Below, piece after piece: positions 11,186 to 26,619 of a DNA stretch of 64,000 nt (position 1 is its first letter; the number at the start of each line of letters is the position of its first letter). Origin of the DNA: Turbatrix aceti (lineage: Eukaryota > Nematoda > Chromadorea > Rhabditida > Panagrolaimidae); contig OZ017766.1 in assembly GCA_963969345.1 (NCBI GenBank), positions 11,656,001 through 11,720,000 on the forward strand, in the 5' to 3' direction. Under the pieces are notes generated by a model. The model saw only the letters and a program-made list of their open reading frames with translations, ran no database searches and was not told where the DNA came from. Position numbers and translations under genes: made by a program.

Positions 11186-14100
11186 TCACTTGTTAACAGG
11201 CTGAACCGTAGTATAGTAGGTGACAGCCTTGGGCGGCGGCTGCTGGGATTGATCGTAGCCAAGGCAAGCAGTGCGTCCGCCGGCGGCCTTGTACTCGTGA
11301 GCCTTGTTCTGGGGAACGTGAACGAGAATGCGCTGAACCTCGATGGCAGTCGTGTTTTCATCAAAGAATTCGGGTAAGTCAATGTTAATCGAGCGACTGT
11401 TTTTGGAGTACTGAGCATTGCCAGCGGAAACGGGATACACCTGTTGTCCGGCGACGCCAATGGGTCCGCCGAGGGAACGGTTGCTCATAGTGGAGCGAGA
11501 AGTCGTGACAGGGACCTCTTCAGACTGCTTGGAAGTATCCGTCAGCGAAGTCGAAGATGCGACAGGAACCAGATTTACCGGATTCACGGAGGAGGTGGAT
11601 CGACGACTGGAGCCACGAGAACGAGAACGGGAACGAGAACGGGAGCGGGAGCGGGAGCGCGAACGACGCGCAGCAGAACGAGCATGATGACGGCGGCGGC
11701 GGCGACGACGACGACGGCGACGAAGTGCATCCGGATCCACGAGGACGTGGGATGGCCTGCCACACAGAGGAGCTCCGAGCTCGATGCCGTAGATGATAGC
11801 GGCCATCACGTGGAACATGCCAAAGAGAAAGTAGATACAAAGGATGATGAAACGAGGGAAGAATAGGCCATCCATCATGTGACAGTATCTGGAAGTGCAA
11901 AAAATTGTGTCTTAAAACGAAAAAAATTAACAGCGTGCCAAAAATTTTTTCGATACGAAAAAATGTTCTGTAAGCCTAAAATCTGTCCCAAAACGAAAAA
12001 AATGGACACTTCTCAAAATTGTGTTTCAAAACGAAAAAATAGGTTTTTCTTAAAATTGTATTTAGAAACAAAAAAATTGTCCTAAATTCCTAAAATTTTC
12101 TTCTAGAACGAAAAAAATCGTTATGCAAAAAAATTTTGATAAAAAATTCGGAACCCTAAATTATGTTCAAAACGAAAAAAAAATTTTTTTTTTCAGAATT
12201 GTATTTTAAGACCAAAACATTGTACTGAACTCCAGAAACATTCTAGAACGAAAAAAATTAACAGCATTCCAAAAAAATTTTCAATACGAAAAAATGATCC
12301 TAAAATCTGTCCAAAAACGATACACTTCTCAAAATTGTGTTTCAAAACGAAACAAATAGTAGTTTTTTTAAAAAATTGTATTTAGAAACCAAAAAATTGT
12401 CCTAAAATCCTAAAACTTTCTCCTAGAACGAAAAATATTCATTATGCAAAAAATTTTTTTTTTTAATTTTGGAAGCCTAAATCGTGTCCAAAACGACAAA
12501 GAATGATTTTTTTCAGATTGTGTCCAAAAACAAAAAATGGATTTTTCTCAGAATTGTATTTCAAAACCAAAAAAATGTCCTAAAAATGTGTCCTGAAACG
12601 AAAACAAAAAACTCACTCGCAATAAAATACGTCAATGTGTTTCAGGATGATAGTTTCACCTGTGAACACGATCTCAGGAATGAAAGCGAACACATAGAGG
12701 AGGAAAGTTAGGCAAAATGTGCCTCGCGCAGCGCAGAAGAAATACGAGAATGAGGCAAACAGGAGAATAATCTCGATGCCGGCCCCAATCCAGGAGTAGT
12801 ACAGAATGGATTCGTCGTCAGAGGGGTGGCCCATTACGATAGACGTATCGTAATTAATTACAACGGCAATGCCAATAGCGACAGCGCAGAAGAAGACCTG
12901 GAAGATGGCAAACTGTGCCATCCACGTCGAGATGTAGGTATACGCTGCGGAAGCAGACTTTCTTCGGGCTCGTTCTGCGCGCCTCGCTTCGGCAGACTTG
13001 CTGCCACGGCTACGGCTACCACTGCGACTCTGACTGCGACTACGGCTACGGCTACGGCTGCGGCTACGGCTACGGCTACGACTGCCCTTTCGGCAGTTCT
13101 GGCGATGGTGCTTTCTGCGGGGTCTCGATGATACGGAATCATCGGCGCCGGCAATCTCACGGCTCACTTGTTCACTGAGCGTTGTCCCAGCCATCGACTC
13201 TTCAACACTGAAAATACATAGAAAATTTGGAGGGCGGAATTTTTTTTTTTGGGGGGGGGGAAATATGGATTTTTAGATATACAAAAAAATACCGTAACCG
13301 AAAAAAAAATCGTAACCCAAAAAAACCGTAACCGAGAAAAAAATACCGTAACCGAAAAAAAAATCGTAACCCAAAAAAAACCGTAACCGAGAAAAAAATA
13401 CCGTAACCGAAAAAAAATATCGTAACCGAAAAAAAATCGTAACTTTAAAAAATTGTAACTCACAAAAAAATATCGTAACCGAATAAAAATTTCGTAACCG
13501 AAAAAAAAATATCGTGACCGAAAAAAAATGTAACTCGAGAGATTATTTTTAAACAGTTCGAAAATATAAAGAAAAAAAACTTGGGAATTTTTAGGCCACA
13601 ATTATAAAAGTATCGTAGCCCGATCGTTTTGGAAAACGACCAAAAAAAATTGGAAATTTTTAGGCCAAATTGAAACTTTTGGACCGAAGTTGGGGTTACG
13701 ATCTCAAAAGTATCGAAATCTTTGTCACTGATGGATACGATACGATCAGAAAATATGAAAAAAAGAATTTTTGTTGAATCGCGAAAAGTACCGTAATCGC
13801 AAGTACCGTAATCGTACGATGGAAAAACGAAAAAAATAGAATTTTTAGGTCATACATTCCACGTACTTATTTTAGGCTACGATAACAAAAATACCGTAGC
13901 CACTGTTGTTCAGGGATACGATCGATACAATTCGATACACAAAAAATTACAATTTTTAGGCTCAAAATGGCATTTTGGGGGTTACGATCTAAAAATATCG
14001 TGACCACTCAGGTTTACGATAGGCAAAAAACAAAAAAAAAATTTGCATCGTAACCACACCCGATCAAGGATACGATGGACCCCCAAAAAAAGCCAGATAC

Positions 14101-14193
14101 AGTAACCAACCTGGTTTCAGCTGTCGATGACTGGCTTTCGTCAACGTCGTCCAGCGAGCTGAGGACGGATGAAGATGCAGACGAAGACAGCAT
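11186..14193 (-). CDS. Four-pass membrane protein with two RS-repeat tracts
   Basis: Three exons (14193-14111, 13207-12617, 11888-11186) join in phase to give 458 residues. The N-terminus is Ser/Asp-rich. A tract of about ten Arg-Ser dipeptides follows (near 13040-13085), then four hydrophobic segments: FAIFQVFFCAVAIGIAVVI, YYSWIGAGIEIILLFASF, FCLTFLLYVFAFIPEIVF and FIILCIYFLFGMFHVMAAII. After them come a run of eleven arginines and a second RS tract (near 11625-11665), ending in a polar tail. The topology of four helices with cytosolic ends resembles MARVEL or tetraspan-type proteins, but no motif identifies a family. RS tracts are normally found in splicing factors, so their presence in a membrane protein is odd. 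Phosphorylation by SR kinases is conceivable. The gene is divergent from the microprotein gene at 14482. Confidence 0.7.
11889..12616 (-). repeat. Intron 2 of the RS-repeat gene, degenerate periodic repeat
   Basis: Units of the form AAAATTGTGT(T)TCAAAACGAAAAAA recur at about 30-45 nt throughout. Two longer blocks (about 11935-12100 and 12255-12440) are near-copies of each other, so the array grew by block duplication. Confidence 0.6.
13291..13535 (-). repeat. Minisatellite (ACCGTAACCGAAAAA) in intron 1 of the RS-repeat gene
   Basis: A 20-28 nt unit ACCGTAACCG(A)n / TCGTAACCC(A)n forms a higher-order repeat of 54-55 nt, starting at 13291, 13345 and 13400, then decaying to single units. It creates a false 145-residue frame on the minus strand. 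Confidence 0.85.
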
Positions 14194-14481
14194 GATTCAC
14201 GCGTCGACAAACTTCACTCTGTGGGGAAAATCGTCATCGCCATCGACCCGTTGATTTTCTCAGGGAGATTATTCATATTTTTTTATTTGTGTTTTGAATA
14301 TCTCATGCATTCCCCATGACTAGCACGAATAACATGAATTGATATTTGTGCCAGAAATATATCAGTTTTCTCACGTTTACGATATGATATTACCGTAAGC
14401 AAACAAATAAAAAAAAAGCGTGGAATAAAAAATGATTTTTATTTGTAGTGCGCATTTTTTTCGTGCCAGGAGTCATCAAAA
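14194..14481. promoter_or_regulatory. Divergent promoter region, RS-repeat gene and microprotein gene
   Basis: This 288-bp spacer separates two outward-facing start codons. It contains AT-rich sequence and a CACGTTTACG-like stretch near 14372. No definite core element was found. Confidence 0.35.
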
Positions 14482-14676
14482 ATGGAAGCTTACATTGTCG
14501 CCGACATTTTTTATGGCCTAACAATAATTATCTGCGTTTTCTGGATTATTGGCATCGTTCATGCCGTTGTCACTGCCTACACGATCGCGAGTCCTCCGTC
14601 CATCTTCATGACTTCAAGATGGCATCGAGTTGCCATCAACAAAGCCTTCATCGCAAAATTTCCCAAAAATTATTGA
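14482..14676 (+). CDS. 64-residue single-pass membrane microprotein
   Basis: This is a single-exon frame. An acceptor-like GTGCCAG ends 13 nt upstream of the ATG, as for a trans-spliced message, and AATAAA signals follow the stop within about 30 nt (14698-14707). Residues 6-36 form one long hydrophobic segment (DIFYGLTIIICVFWIIGIVH and onward), followed by a basic, polar tail (SRWHRVAINKAFIAKFPKNY). It is not recognised as a known family. The compact 5' and 3' signals and higher GC than the flanks support a real gene. It shares a 288-bp divergent promoter region with the RS-repeat gene. Confidence 0.6.
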   Translation: MEAYIVADIFYGLTIIICVFWIIGIVHAVVTAYTIASPPSIFMTSRWHRVAINKAFIAKFPKNY

Positions 14677-14918
14677 TTGAATAATTACGTGCAATCAATA
14701 AAAATAAATGATTACGTTCAATTTTTTATTATACACAAAAAAAAAAGAAAGAAAGAAGAAGAAAAAGAAAAAAATACACAGCAGTTGTCGCGGATGCACA
14801 TTTTCTCGGTCTCACGACGAAAAAAAATGTGCATCCGTTTAGGATACATAACTACACATTTGTGGAGTCAAAAAAAAGATGTTGTTTTTTTGTGCTCCAG
14901 GCTGTTGATTAGGCGTCG

Positions 14919-17315
14919 TTAGTTGAGGGGCGCATCAATGTACAGACTCTTACCGAGACGACGGTGGATGTAGGGGACGAGCATTTCATTGGGTGGGATG
15001 AAGGACGACTTTTTATTTTTTATTTCGAGGATTTTTGTTCCACAAGACCCGGCAAATGCTGAAAAAATGAAATTATTGGATTTAAAAAAATATAGAAAAA
15101 TTTAGTAGGATTTTTTTGTCAAATTTTGAGAGAAAAAAAATATTTTTTCGATTTGGAAATTTTTTAGCCTAATTTTGGAAGAAAAAATTGTTTTTTTAAC
15201 TTGAGTACAAAATTTAAAAAAAATTCGAGGTATTAGTAAAAAACGGCAGAATTAGAAATTTTTTTTTCAAATTTTTAGGTCCAAAAAAAGTAATTTTTAA
15301 GCTTAAAAAATGACATTTTTGAATTTTTAATCGCGATTTGCAGTTTTTTTTAGGTTTGGAAAAGCGATTTTAAAACTTTTATAAAAAATTTTATTTTGCA
15401 AGTTTAGGTACAAAATTTTCTAAATTTGCGAAAAAAATGTTTTTGAATATTTTTGGCCCAAATACAGTAAAAAAACTCACTTCCAGAAGCCAAAGACAAA
15501 AATGCAGCGACACTGTGAATATACATCCTTGAATTAGGATTATCCACAACATCTACCCATACTCCATTGGGTGAATTCTTAAAGTACTGTCGCAGGGTGA
15601 GTTCTATGTCATCGATGACGTCATAGGGCACGCCACGTTTTTTGAGCAACGATGACTTTGCCCGACTTGAAAGCCTCTCAAAACAGGCATGCGCCGAGAA
15701 AACAGGATGCTGCTGGCGTTTAATCGACGGCGAAAGACGGTCGAATTTCTTGGAAGGCGGAGTCAGGGATCCGCCGACGACGTTGACCATCTCGAAGCCT
15801 TCCTCCTCGTCGGAGCCGGAAGCAGCGATGCCGTCATTGGTGTTGAGTTGGTTGATGAAGCGCTGCTGGCCTTCGTCATCCTTGGACGCGAATTCCTGCC
15901 AGACCTAAAGCTCAAAACCTGGGAGTAAAGGAAAAAAGGACAGAATAAAAAACAAGTGATAAACCTTCATACTGGCATCGTCCAAGAACAAACGCGTAAA
16001 AGCGTTAATTGTATCGGGAACAAGGTCGGAAAAATCGTCACAGATATCATCCCTGTCAGCGCTACTCAGTACCATACTTGCTGTAATATGGATGTTATAC
16101 GTACGTAGCAATGTCATCATCGATCAGAAAAATTCGAGTTCGTAACGGTACTCACAAAGAAAATTTTCATTTTCATTTTGGAATTTCTTTTTGGGAATTT
16201 TGGAATTTCTTCACGAAACTTAACCAAATGTTCGCTTTTACTATGAAAAATTTATACAGAAAACTTCAGTTGCACCAGGCGTGATGTGACAGAGTTACGG
16301 TAGTCGGAAATCGAGTTTTTGCCCTTTTTGACAATTTTTGGCACGTTCTAGCTAACAAACTACGGCATTTCCACACCCAAGGTGTATATCAGTCGTTGGA
16401 GCTTTTGATGAAGAATTCGATAAAAAAGTATAAAAAATGTTGGGTTGCCTGTATGAAAATGCCCGAAATTTGCATTTAAAAAAAAAGAGACAATGGCAAC
16501 ATTGGTTTCGGCATTTTCATACTGGCAACCCTAATTTTTTATATTTTTATTATTGGATTCTCCATCAAAAACTACGTCGATTGATATGAACCCTGGTTCT
16601 GGAAATACCGTAGGTTGTTAGCTACAATGTGGCAAAAATTGTCAAAAATGGCAAAAACTCGATTTCCGACTACCGTAACTCTGTCAGATCATGCCTGGTG
16701 CAACTGAATTTTTCAGTATAAACTTTTCATAATAAAAGCAAACTATTGGCAAAATTTAGTAAAAAAATTCTAAAATGAAGTTTTTATAAAAAAAATCATG
16801 AGAAAAAAAGCTGAGAAACTTCCGATAGAACTGATCTACTGACCGAGAGCGGAGATTGCAAGGATGTGGACGATTGGCCACATTTTTTACAGAAAAAATA
16901 AAAAGCAGAGGAAAAGAGACTAGGAAACATTGGGAAACGGTTGGGAGATGTTAAAATGGGAAAAAAATAAAAAAAACATACCGGCTTCCATGCGCCGACG
17001 TCGACGGGCTCCCATGCCAGAAGAAATGCGAACGCCGTCTTCACCGAGTCGACCCGCGGCATTCCGGGTACGCTGGAGCACGCGCTCCGCTCGGGTCGGC
17101 TTGGACTTCTTTTTCTTGTTCACGTTGAGCGCGGTGAGGATCGCCTGGGCATCCTGATCCGTGGTTGAGGAGTCGGATTCAGAATCGGAGAAAATGTAGC
17201 TGAAAAAAATTTTTGTTTGGAAAAACAGAGGGAAAAAAAGAGGAACATACTCATTGTAATTGATGACGTGTTGGACAGGAGCGGTTTCCTTGTTTTTCGG
17301 ATTGAGAACACCCAT
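14919..17315 (-). CDS. R3H-domain protein (R3HDM4-like)
   Basis: Five exons (17315-17251, 17199-16982, 16080-15965, 15904-15481, 15058-14919) join in phase to give 320 residues. The N-terminal third is acidic and then strongly basic (KKKKSKPTRAERVLQRTRN, ARRRRRMEA), like the R3H-associated region of this family. The middle is polar. The C-terminal part reads as an R3H single-strand nucleic-acid-binding fold: VDNPNSRMYIHSVAAFLSLA, with the Arg and His spaced as expected, then KILEIKNKKSSFIPPNEML. The likely role is nucleic-acid binding; the specific function is unknown. Intron 2 (16081-16981) contains a large palindrome. The assignment rests on residue patterns only. Confidence 0.6.
16195..16776. 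mobile_element. Long near-perfect palindrome (foldback element) in an intron
   Basis: The left arm reads inward from ATTTTGGAATTTC (16195) through TTCGCTTTTACTATGAAAA, CAGTTGCACCAGGCGTGAT, GACAGAGTTACGGTAGTCGG and AAATCGAGTTTTTGCC. The right arm is the reverse complement of the same blocks in reverse order, ending near 16776. Inner blocks such as GGGTTGCCTGTATGAAAATG (about 16442) pair with CATTTTCATACTGGCAACCC, so arms of about 270 nt flank a short A-rich loop near 16480-16500. No coding capacity is seen. It lies wholly inside intron 2 of the R3H gene. Confidence 0.85.
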
Positions 17316-18129
17316 GATTGAAAACGAACAGGTAATAGATCAGGTCAGAAAGTTTGAGAGACGAAGGAAAGAAAACTGAACCAACAGGTAGGAAGATTGC
17401 TTGCGTCAGATGAGCAAATCTGAGTGCTAAAAAGTTGAAAAACTGCACAATTTTTTGTCTTTTTGTCACGGATAGAGCTCAACATATCGCGGACACGTTT
17501 ACACACGCAAAGACTGCACAACACGGGGTGAGGGGCTGTTGTCAGGAGTGCAGTGTGCTCGTGGGAAGAAGTTAGCGTGCCTGCCTGCCTGAATTAATGG
17601 AAGGAAAAAGAACGAAGCAAAAACTGCAACTGGTTCGTTCACGCGCTAAATAAAATTCACGTGATCATACAAGAAAAAAATCCATCAAAAAAATAATCAG
17701 GATCATTAAAAAATGAACCAAAAGAGCGGAAAACTGGTGATCAGAAATGAAAAGATGAAAAATGAACCAACGTAAACGATACACGAAAGAAAAACAGAAA
17801 AAAATCGTTTCAGGACAAAAAAAATAATATCACTTACGGTAAAAGATAACGATACCGTCGAAAAGTAACACGTCCTCGCGACAGAACAAAAAAGAAGTTA
17901 GACAAGCGCGAGAGAGCAACGATCGATATTGCACAATTGCAAGCCAGACGACAAAGCACAAGCCCGCAACCATTTTTGCTGCGCGCAACATGCGAAAAAC
18001 CAGCGCGAAGGAAACACAAAAAGCTAGTGTTTTCTATTTCTTGCTGCAACAACTTTTTTTTGGGCTAAAATATACTGTTTGTTTACCTCGTTTTTGTACT
18101 GTATATAATAACTTGTCGTTCATTCGGTC
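17316..18129. promoter_or_regulatory. Divergent promoter region between the R3H gene and DHX16
   Basis: About 810 bp separate the two start codons. It is less AT-rich than most spacers and holds no supportable frame. A TATATAA at 18102-18108 lies only 22 bp before the DHX16 ATG, too close to act as an ordinary TATA box for that start. Confidence 0.4.
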
Positions 18130-23245
<5,116 letters not shown>

Positions 23246-24501
23246 CTTACGTTTGTTTTTTTTTGTTTTCGTTTTTGCATGACTCAGATGTGTATATAAT
23301 CAATTAAAGAGTGATCTCAGAGTGGAGAGAAGGTTTTTATGGTTGAGAAAACCATTTTTATATTTTGGATAATTTGTTTTGAGTTTTTTATGTTTTTGGA
23401 TTTTTAATTGTTGAAGCTGCGTTTTTTTTTGATTTTTTAACTGATGTTTTTTTTTGTAGTTTTGTTAACAACATTTTTTTTATAGAAATTGTTTTTGGCA
23501 TTTGAAATGCATGTTTTTTGAAAATTAATTTTTTTTTTAATTTTTTTGATTTTTTGTGCATAATTTTTTTTCGCTGCAGAAATTCATTTTTGTACGGGTT
23601 TTCATTTTTTTGCTAAATTTTTGACGTTTTTATAAAAAACAGTTAATAATATTTTTTTTGTTTTTTTGCTGCAGAAATTGACAAGTTTTTTTTTATTTTG
23701 TAGTCGAAAATGTCTTTTTTTGTATATATTTTTTTGCACTTTTTTTAAATATTATTTTAGATATTTTTTTGCGTGCGGATGGTTTGAATGCCAATTTTTT
23801 TTGCGTTTTTTACGTCGGAAATTTGGAAATTGGCGATTTTTCGTGCTCGCTCTGCTCACGCTCTTTGAGTTCCTAAAATTTTCGCGCTCGCTCCGCTCGC
23901 GCTCTTTTATTCTCAGATCCTCTGCTCTTGCTCTGCTCACGCTCGTGAGTTGAGCAAGAGCGAGCAATGAGCGAACATGGCTCACACAAAAAAAAAAGTG
24001 AATTTTGAGCCAAAATTCAGTTCCTCACTAAAAGAAAGACCGTATTCTCCTTGGAGATACCCCCAACATCGTGTTTTTGATCGAAATTACCAGTATTTTA
24101 GTATTTGTAGCACTAAATTTATAGTGAGCAGTGCTCATTTTAAAAATTTCTCTTGCTCGCTCTGCTCACGCTCTTTGAGCAATTCAATTTTTCGTGCTCG
24201 CTTTGCTCATGCTCATTGAGCACTCCAATTTTTCGCGCTCGCTCCGCTCGCGCTCGTGAGCTGAGCAGGAGCGAGCAGTGAGCAGGAGCAATTTGGTGAG
24301 CATCGAACAACTCTGGAAATTGGCATTTTATATTTTTTCTTGAAATTTTGGTAGGAAAGAGTTTTTTATCGTTGAAAATGCTGTTTTCATATTTTTTCGA
24401 ATTTTCTGGTGTGTTATACGGCTCAAAATGCCGTTTTTATATTTTTTTTCTCAATTATTTTTTTTTGTTTTTTTCAGGACTGACACCCTACTGGACTCAT
24501 A
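23246..24501. other. Spacer between DHX16 and cytochrome c
   Basis: DHX16 3'UTR and a likely polyadenylation region (AATCAATTAAAGAG, about 23299) are followed by T-rich sequence and a GCTCGCTCTGCTCACGCTC repeat block. An acceptor TTTTTTTCAG ends at 24478, 23 nt before the cytochrome c start, as expected for a trans-spliced leader or a short 5'UTR exon. Confidence 0.5.
23826..24323. repeat. GCTCGCTCCGCTCGCGCTC repeat block flanked by an 8-bp direct repeat
   Basis: Two related blocks (23835-23980 and 24150-24300) carry GCTCGCTCTGCTCACGCTC and an inverted partner GAGCAGGAGCGAGCAGTGAG. The right end read backwards, CAGAGTTGTTCGATGCTCACC, begins CAGAG as hAT ends do. GAAATTGG flanks both sides (23826-23833, 24316-24323). 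A matching left terminus was not found, so the mobile-element reading is tentative. Confidence 0.5.
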
Positions 24502-24837
24502 ATGGCGGCAATCCCCGAAGGCGACTACGAGAAAGGCAAGAAGGTCTTCAAGCAGCGCTGCCTGCAGTGCCACGTCGTCGACTCCAACGCCTCCAAGACG
24601 GGTCCCACGCTCAACGGTGTCATCGGGCGCACTTCGGGCTCCGTCCCCGGCTTTGACTACTCCACGGCCAACAAGAACAAGGGCGTCGTCTGGACCCGCG
24701 AGACCCTCTTCGAATACCTCCTCAATCCCAAGAAATACATTCCCGGCACCAAGATGGTCTTCGCTGGACTCAAGAAGGTCGATGAGCGCGCCGATCTCAT
24801 CAAGTACATCGAGGTCGAATCTGCCAAGAAGGTTTAG
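24502..24837 (+). CDS. cyc: Cytochrome c (somatic type)
   Basis: This is a single-exon gene of 111 residues and the typical nematode form. The haem-attachment site CLQCH lies at about residues 18-22, with [10 protein letters not shown] and the distal Met ligand in [18 protein letters not shown]. The C-terminal helix is [17 protein letters not shown]. It carries electrons between complexes III and IV in the mitochondrial intermembrane space and has an apoptotic role in many animals. The codons are strongly C-ended (GGC, AAG, CTC), unlike the flanking DNA, which suggests selection for high expression. The upstream acceptor ends at 24478. AATAAA lies at 24899-24904. The C1QBP homologue follows in the same direction. 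Confidence 0.98.
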   Translation: MAAIPEGDYEKGKKVFKQRCLQCHVVDSNASKTGPTLNGVIGRTSGSVPGFDYSTANKNKGVVWTRETLFEYLLNPKKYIPGTKMVFAGLKKVDERADLIKYIEVESAKKV

Positions 24838-25566
24838 TGATTTATTCATTGTATCGGCAGTCGACGACCTTGATTTGCGAAATTTGTTATCTGACAGTAA
24901 TAAAGTTGTTTTTTTTATGCGCGTGGTGATGGTGAAGGTTTTTTATTGGTTTTTTTGCCAGTTTTTATTTTTTAATAAGAAATGAAAATTTTAAAATATT
25001 TGTTAAAATTAAATTTTACAAAAAAACAACAGAATTTTTGATTTGGAAAAATTGAAAATATTTTTTTGTAAAATGTAATTTTTTTTAATGTAAAAAAAAT
25101 CAGTTTTTTGATTTTTTTGAAAGAAATTTTTTCGAAAAAAACGACCAAAAATTTTTCGAATGTTCTTTTCCGTTGTTTTACATTTTTTTGAATGTTGAGT
25201 TTAAAAATTTGAAAAAAAAAACTTTATAGAATAATTTTTTTGTAAGTACATTTTTTTAAAAAGAGAAAAAATTTTATATTATTTAGGTTTTTTAAAGAAA
25301 TTTTAATCAGAAAATTACCAAACTTTTTTTAAACTGTTTTTTATGGAAATGCTTTTTTGTCCAAAGGAAATTACCAAACTTTAAATAAAAATTTATTTAT
25401 TATTAATTTGTTAATTTTTAAAAAATGAAAAAAAACATTTAATTAGAAAAAACATTTTTTTAACAAAAAAATAACATTTTTATAAATAAAAAAAAATTCC
25501 CGCGAAATTGCTTTGTTTTTTTCTAATTCAATATTTTATGATTTTTTTCCAGGTATTCAGTTAGTC
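24838..25566. other. Spacer between cytochrome c and C1QBP
   Basis: The spacer contains the cytochrome c 3'UTR and then extremely A/T-rich sequence. An acceptor TTTTTTTCCAG ends at 25552, 14 nt before the next ATG. Nothing coding was found. At about 730 bp it is longer than classical operon spacers. Confidence 0.5.
24899..24904 (+). terminator. Polyadenylation signal of cytochrome c
   Basis: AATAAA lies 62 nt after the stop codon and is followed by a GT/T-rich stretch. Confidence 0.7.
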
Positions 25567-26313
25567 ATGCTTTCTCGTTCACTTTTTGCTGGCGCTTCTC
25601 GTCTGTTTGTCCGCCGTCTGGCTACGGCGACCACCGGTGCCCGTGTTCTCCCGACTCAGTTCCGTTCAGCCAGCCATCAGCTTCGTAACTTTTCGGCGAC
25701 CGGCCCCAACCACAGTGCCCTCGCCAGCGCTTTGACTGCTGCCCTGGACAGTGAAATTGACTCTGAAAAGAAACTCGAAAAGGAAATTTCTCAGTCGTCC
25801 AACAAGCCCCTCGAATTCCCCGGCTTCAACGTCAAAACCAACGATGCCGAAGTTCGTCTGACAAAGGCTTACGGCACGGAACAGATTTTGGTCGTCTTCA
25901 ACGTGAACCATTCCGTCGATATCGATGAGGACGCAGAGGAGACGGGATCCCCGCCGCTCCCGATCGCACTTCCGCCGTTTACGATCGAAATCACGAAGGG
26001 CAACGAACGACTCTGCTTCGAGATGCTCCTGTCGCCGACGGCCGAGCCGAACGCGTTTGACTTCAGAGTCGAGGAATTCTACGTTGCACCCGCGATCGTC
26101 GGCGACAACGAAGACGTCGATCCCTTCGTCTACGCTTCGTCCGGCAAGTACGTCGACGAGGCACTCAACGACCTCCTCTTCGACCAATACCTCGGCGAAC
26201 GCGGATTTACCCCGGAATTTTGCCGTACCCTCGTCGAGTTTGCCACTCGCTACGAACATCTGCGTTACGTCAACCTTCTCGAAAAAATTAAGGCTTTTGT
26301 GGCTAAAAAATAG
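25567..26313 (+). CDS. C1QBP: p32/C1QBP/MAM33-family mitochondrial matrix protein
   Basis: This is a single-exon gene of 248 residues. The N-terminus is a classic mitochondrial presequence rich in Arg, Ser and Ala (MLSRSLFAGASRLFVRRLAT) with cleavage probably near residue 45. The acidic MAM33 fold follows: ALTAALDSEIDSEKKLEKE at the first helix, FPGFNVKTNDAEVRLTK, the acidic VDIDEDAEE loop, LCFEMLLSPT and ending LVEFATRYEHLRYVNLLEKI. The family forms doughnut-shaped trimers in the matrix and supports mitochondrial ribosomes and oxidative phosphorylation. The start at 25567 follows the acceptor at 25552. Earlier in-frame Met codons lie in intron-like T-rich DNA. Confidence 0.95.
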   Translation: MLSRSLFAGASRLFVRRLATATTGARVLPTQFRSASHQLRNFSATGPNHSALASALTAALDSEIDSEKKLEKEISQSSNKPLEFPGFNVKTNDAEVRLTKAYGTEQILVVFNVNHSVDIDEDAEETGSPPLPIALPPFTIEITKGNERLCFEMLLSPTAEPNAFDFRVEEFYVAPAIVGDNEDVDPFVYASSGKYVDEALNDLLFDQYLGERGFTPEFCRTLVEFATRYEHLRYVNLLEKIKAFVAKK

Positions 26314-26320
26314 ATGATGA

Positions 26321-26363
26321 TTTGTTAGCGAGTTCGTTCGTTCGTTAGTTTTTCGCTAACAAA
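26321..26363 (+). other. Hairpin at the start of the C1QBP 3'UTR
   Basis: TTTGTTAGCGA (26321-26331) and TCGCTAACAAA (26353-26363) form a perfect 11-bp stem around a GTTCGTTCGTTCGTT-containing loop of 21 nt, starting seven bases after the stop codon. Confidence 0.7.
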
Positions 26364-26619
26364 CATCTGTCTTTTTTTGAGTTTGTGTTTGAATTTGATT
26401 TTTTTGCTTTTTTGTTTGTTGTTTGAGTCAGTCGTTAGAAATAACGTCTCATGAGTTCGTTCATTCGAATGAATGCATGCAGTAGTAGGCTTTTTTTGTT
26501 TTTGTTGTGTTTTTTGATCGATTCATTGATTGATTAATTGATTGATTGATTACTGGAAGCTGGAATAATAATTATTCTGTTATGTATTTTTTTGGGGTTG
26601 ACAGGGAAAAAAATGCGCT

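Noticed and set aside
11418..11866. Plus-strand frames with REREREREREREE or DDDDG runs
   Set aside because: They are antisense shadows of the RS and poly-Arg codons of the minus-strand gene.
13164..13601. 145-residue minus-strand frame rich in FF, RLRYFF repeats
   Set aside because: It is the translation of the intronic minisatellite and flanking A/T runs and lies in intron 1 of the RS-repeat gene.
16796..17062. Possible signal-peptide start MWPIVHILAISALGQ on the minus strand near 16880
   Set aside because: It stops after 15 residues and the R3H exons splice in phase over it. No downstream exon fits.
18102..18108. TATATAA as the DHX16 TATA box
   Set aside because: Only 22 bp from the start codon, which would place the transcription start at or inside the coding region.
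23246..26313. DHX16, cytochrome c and C1QBP as one operon
   Set aside because: Same strand, but spacers of about 1.25 kb and 0.73 kb are well above the usual ~100-400 bp, so it is not claimed.
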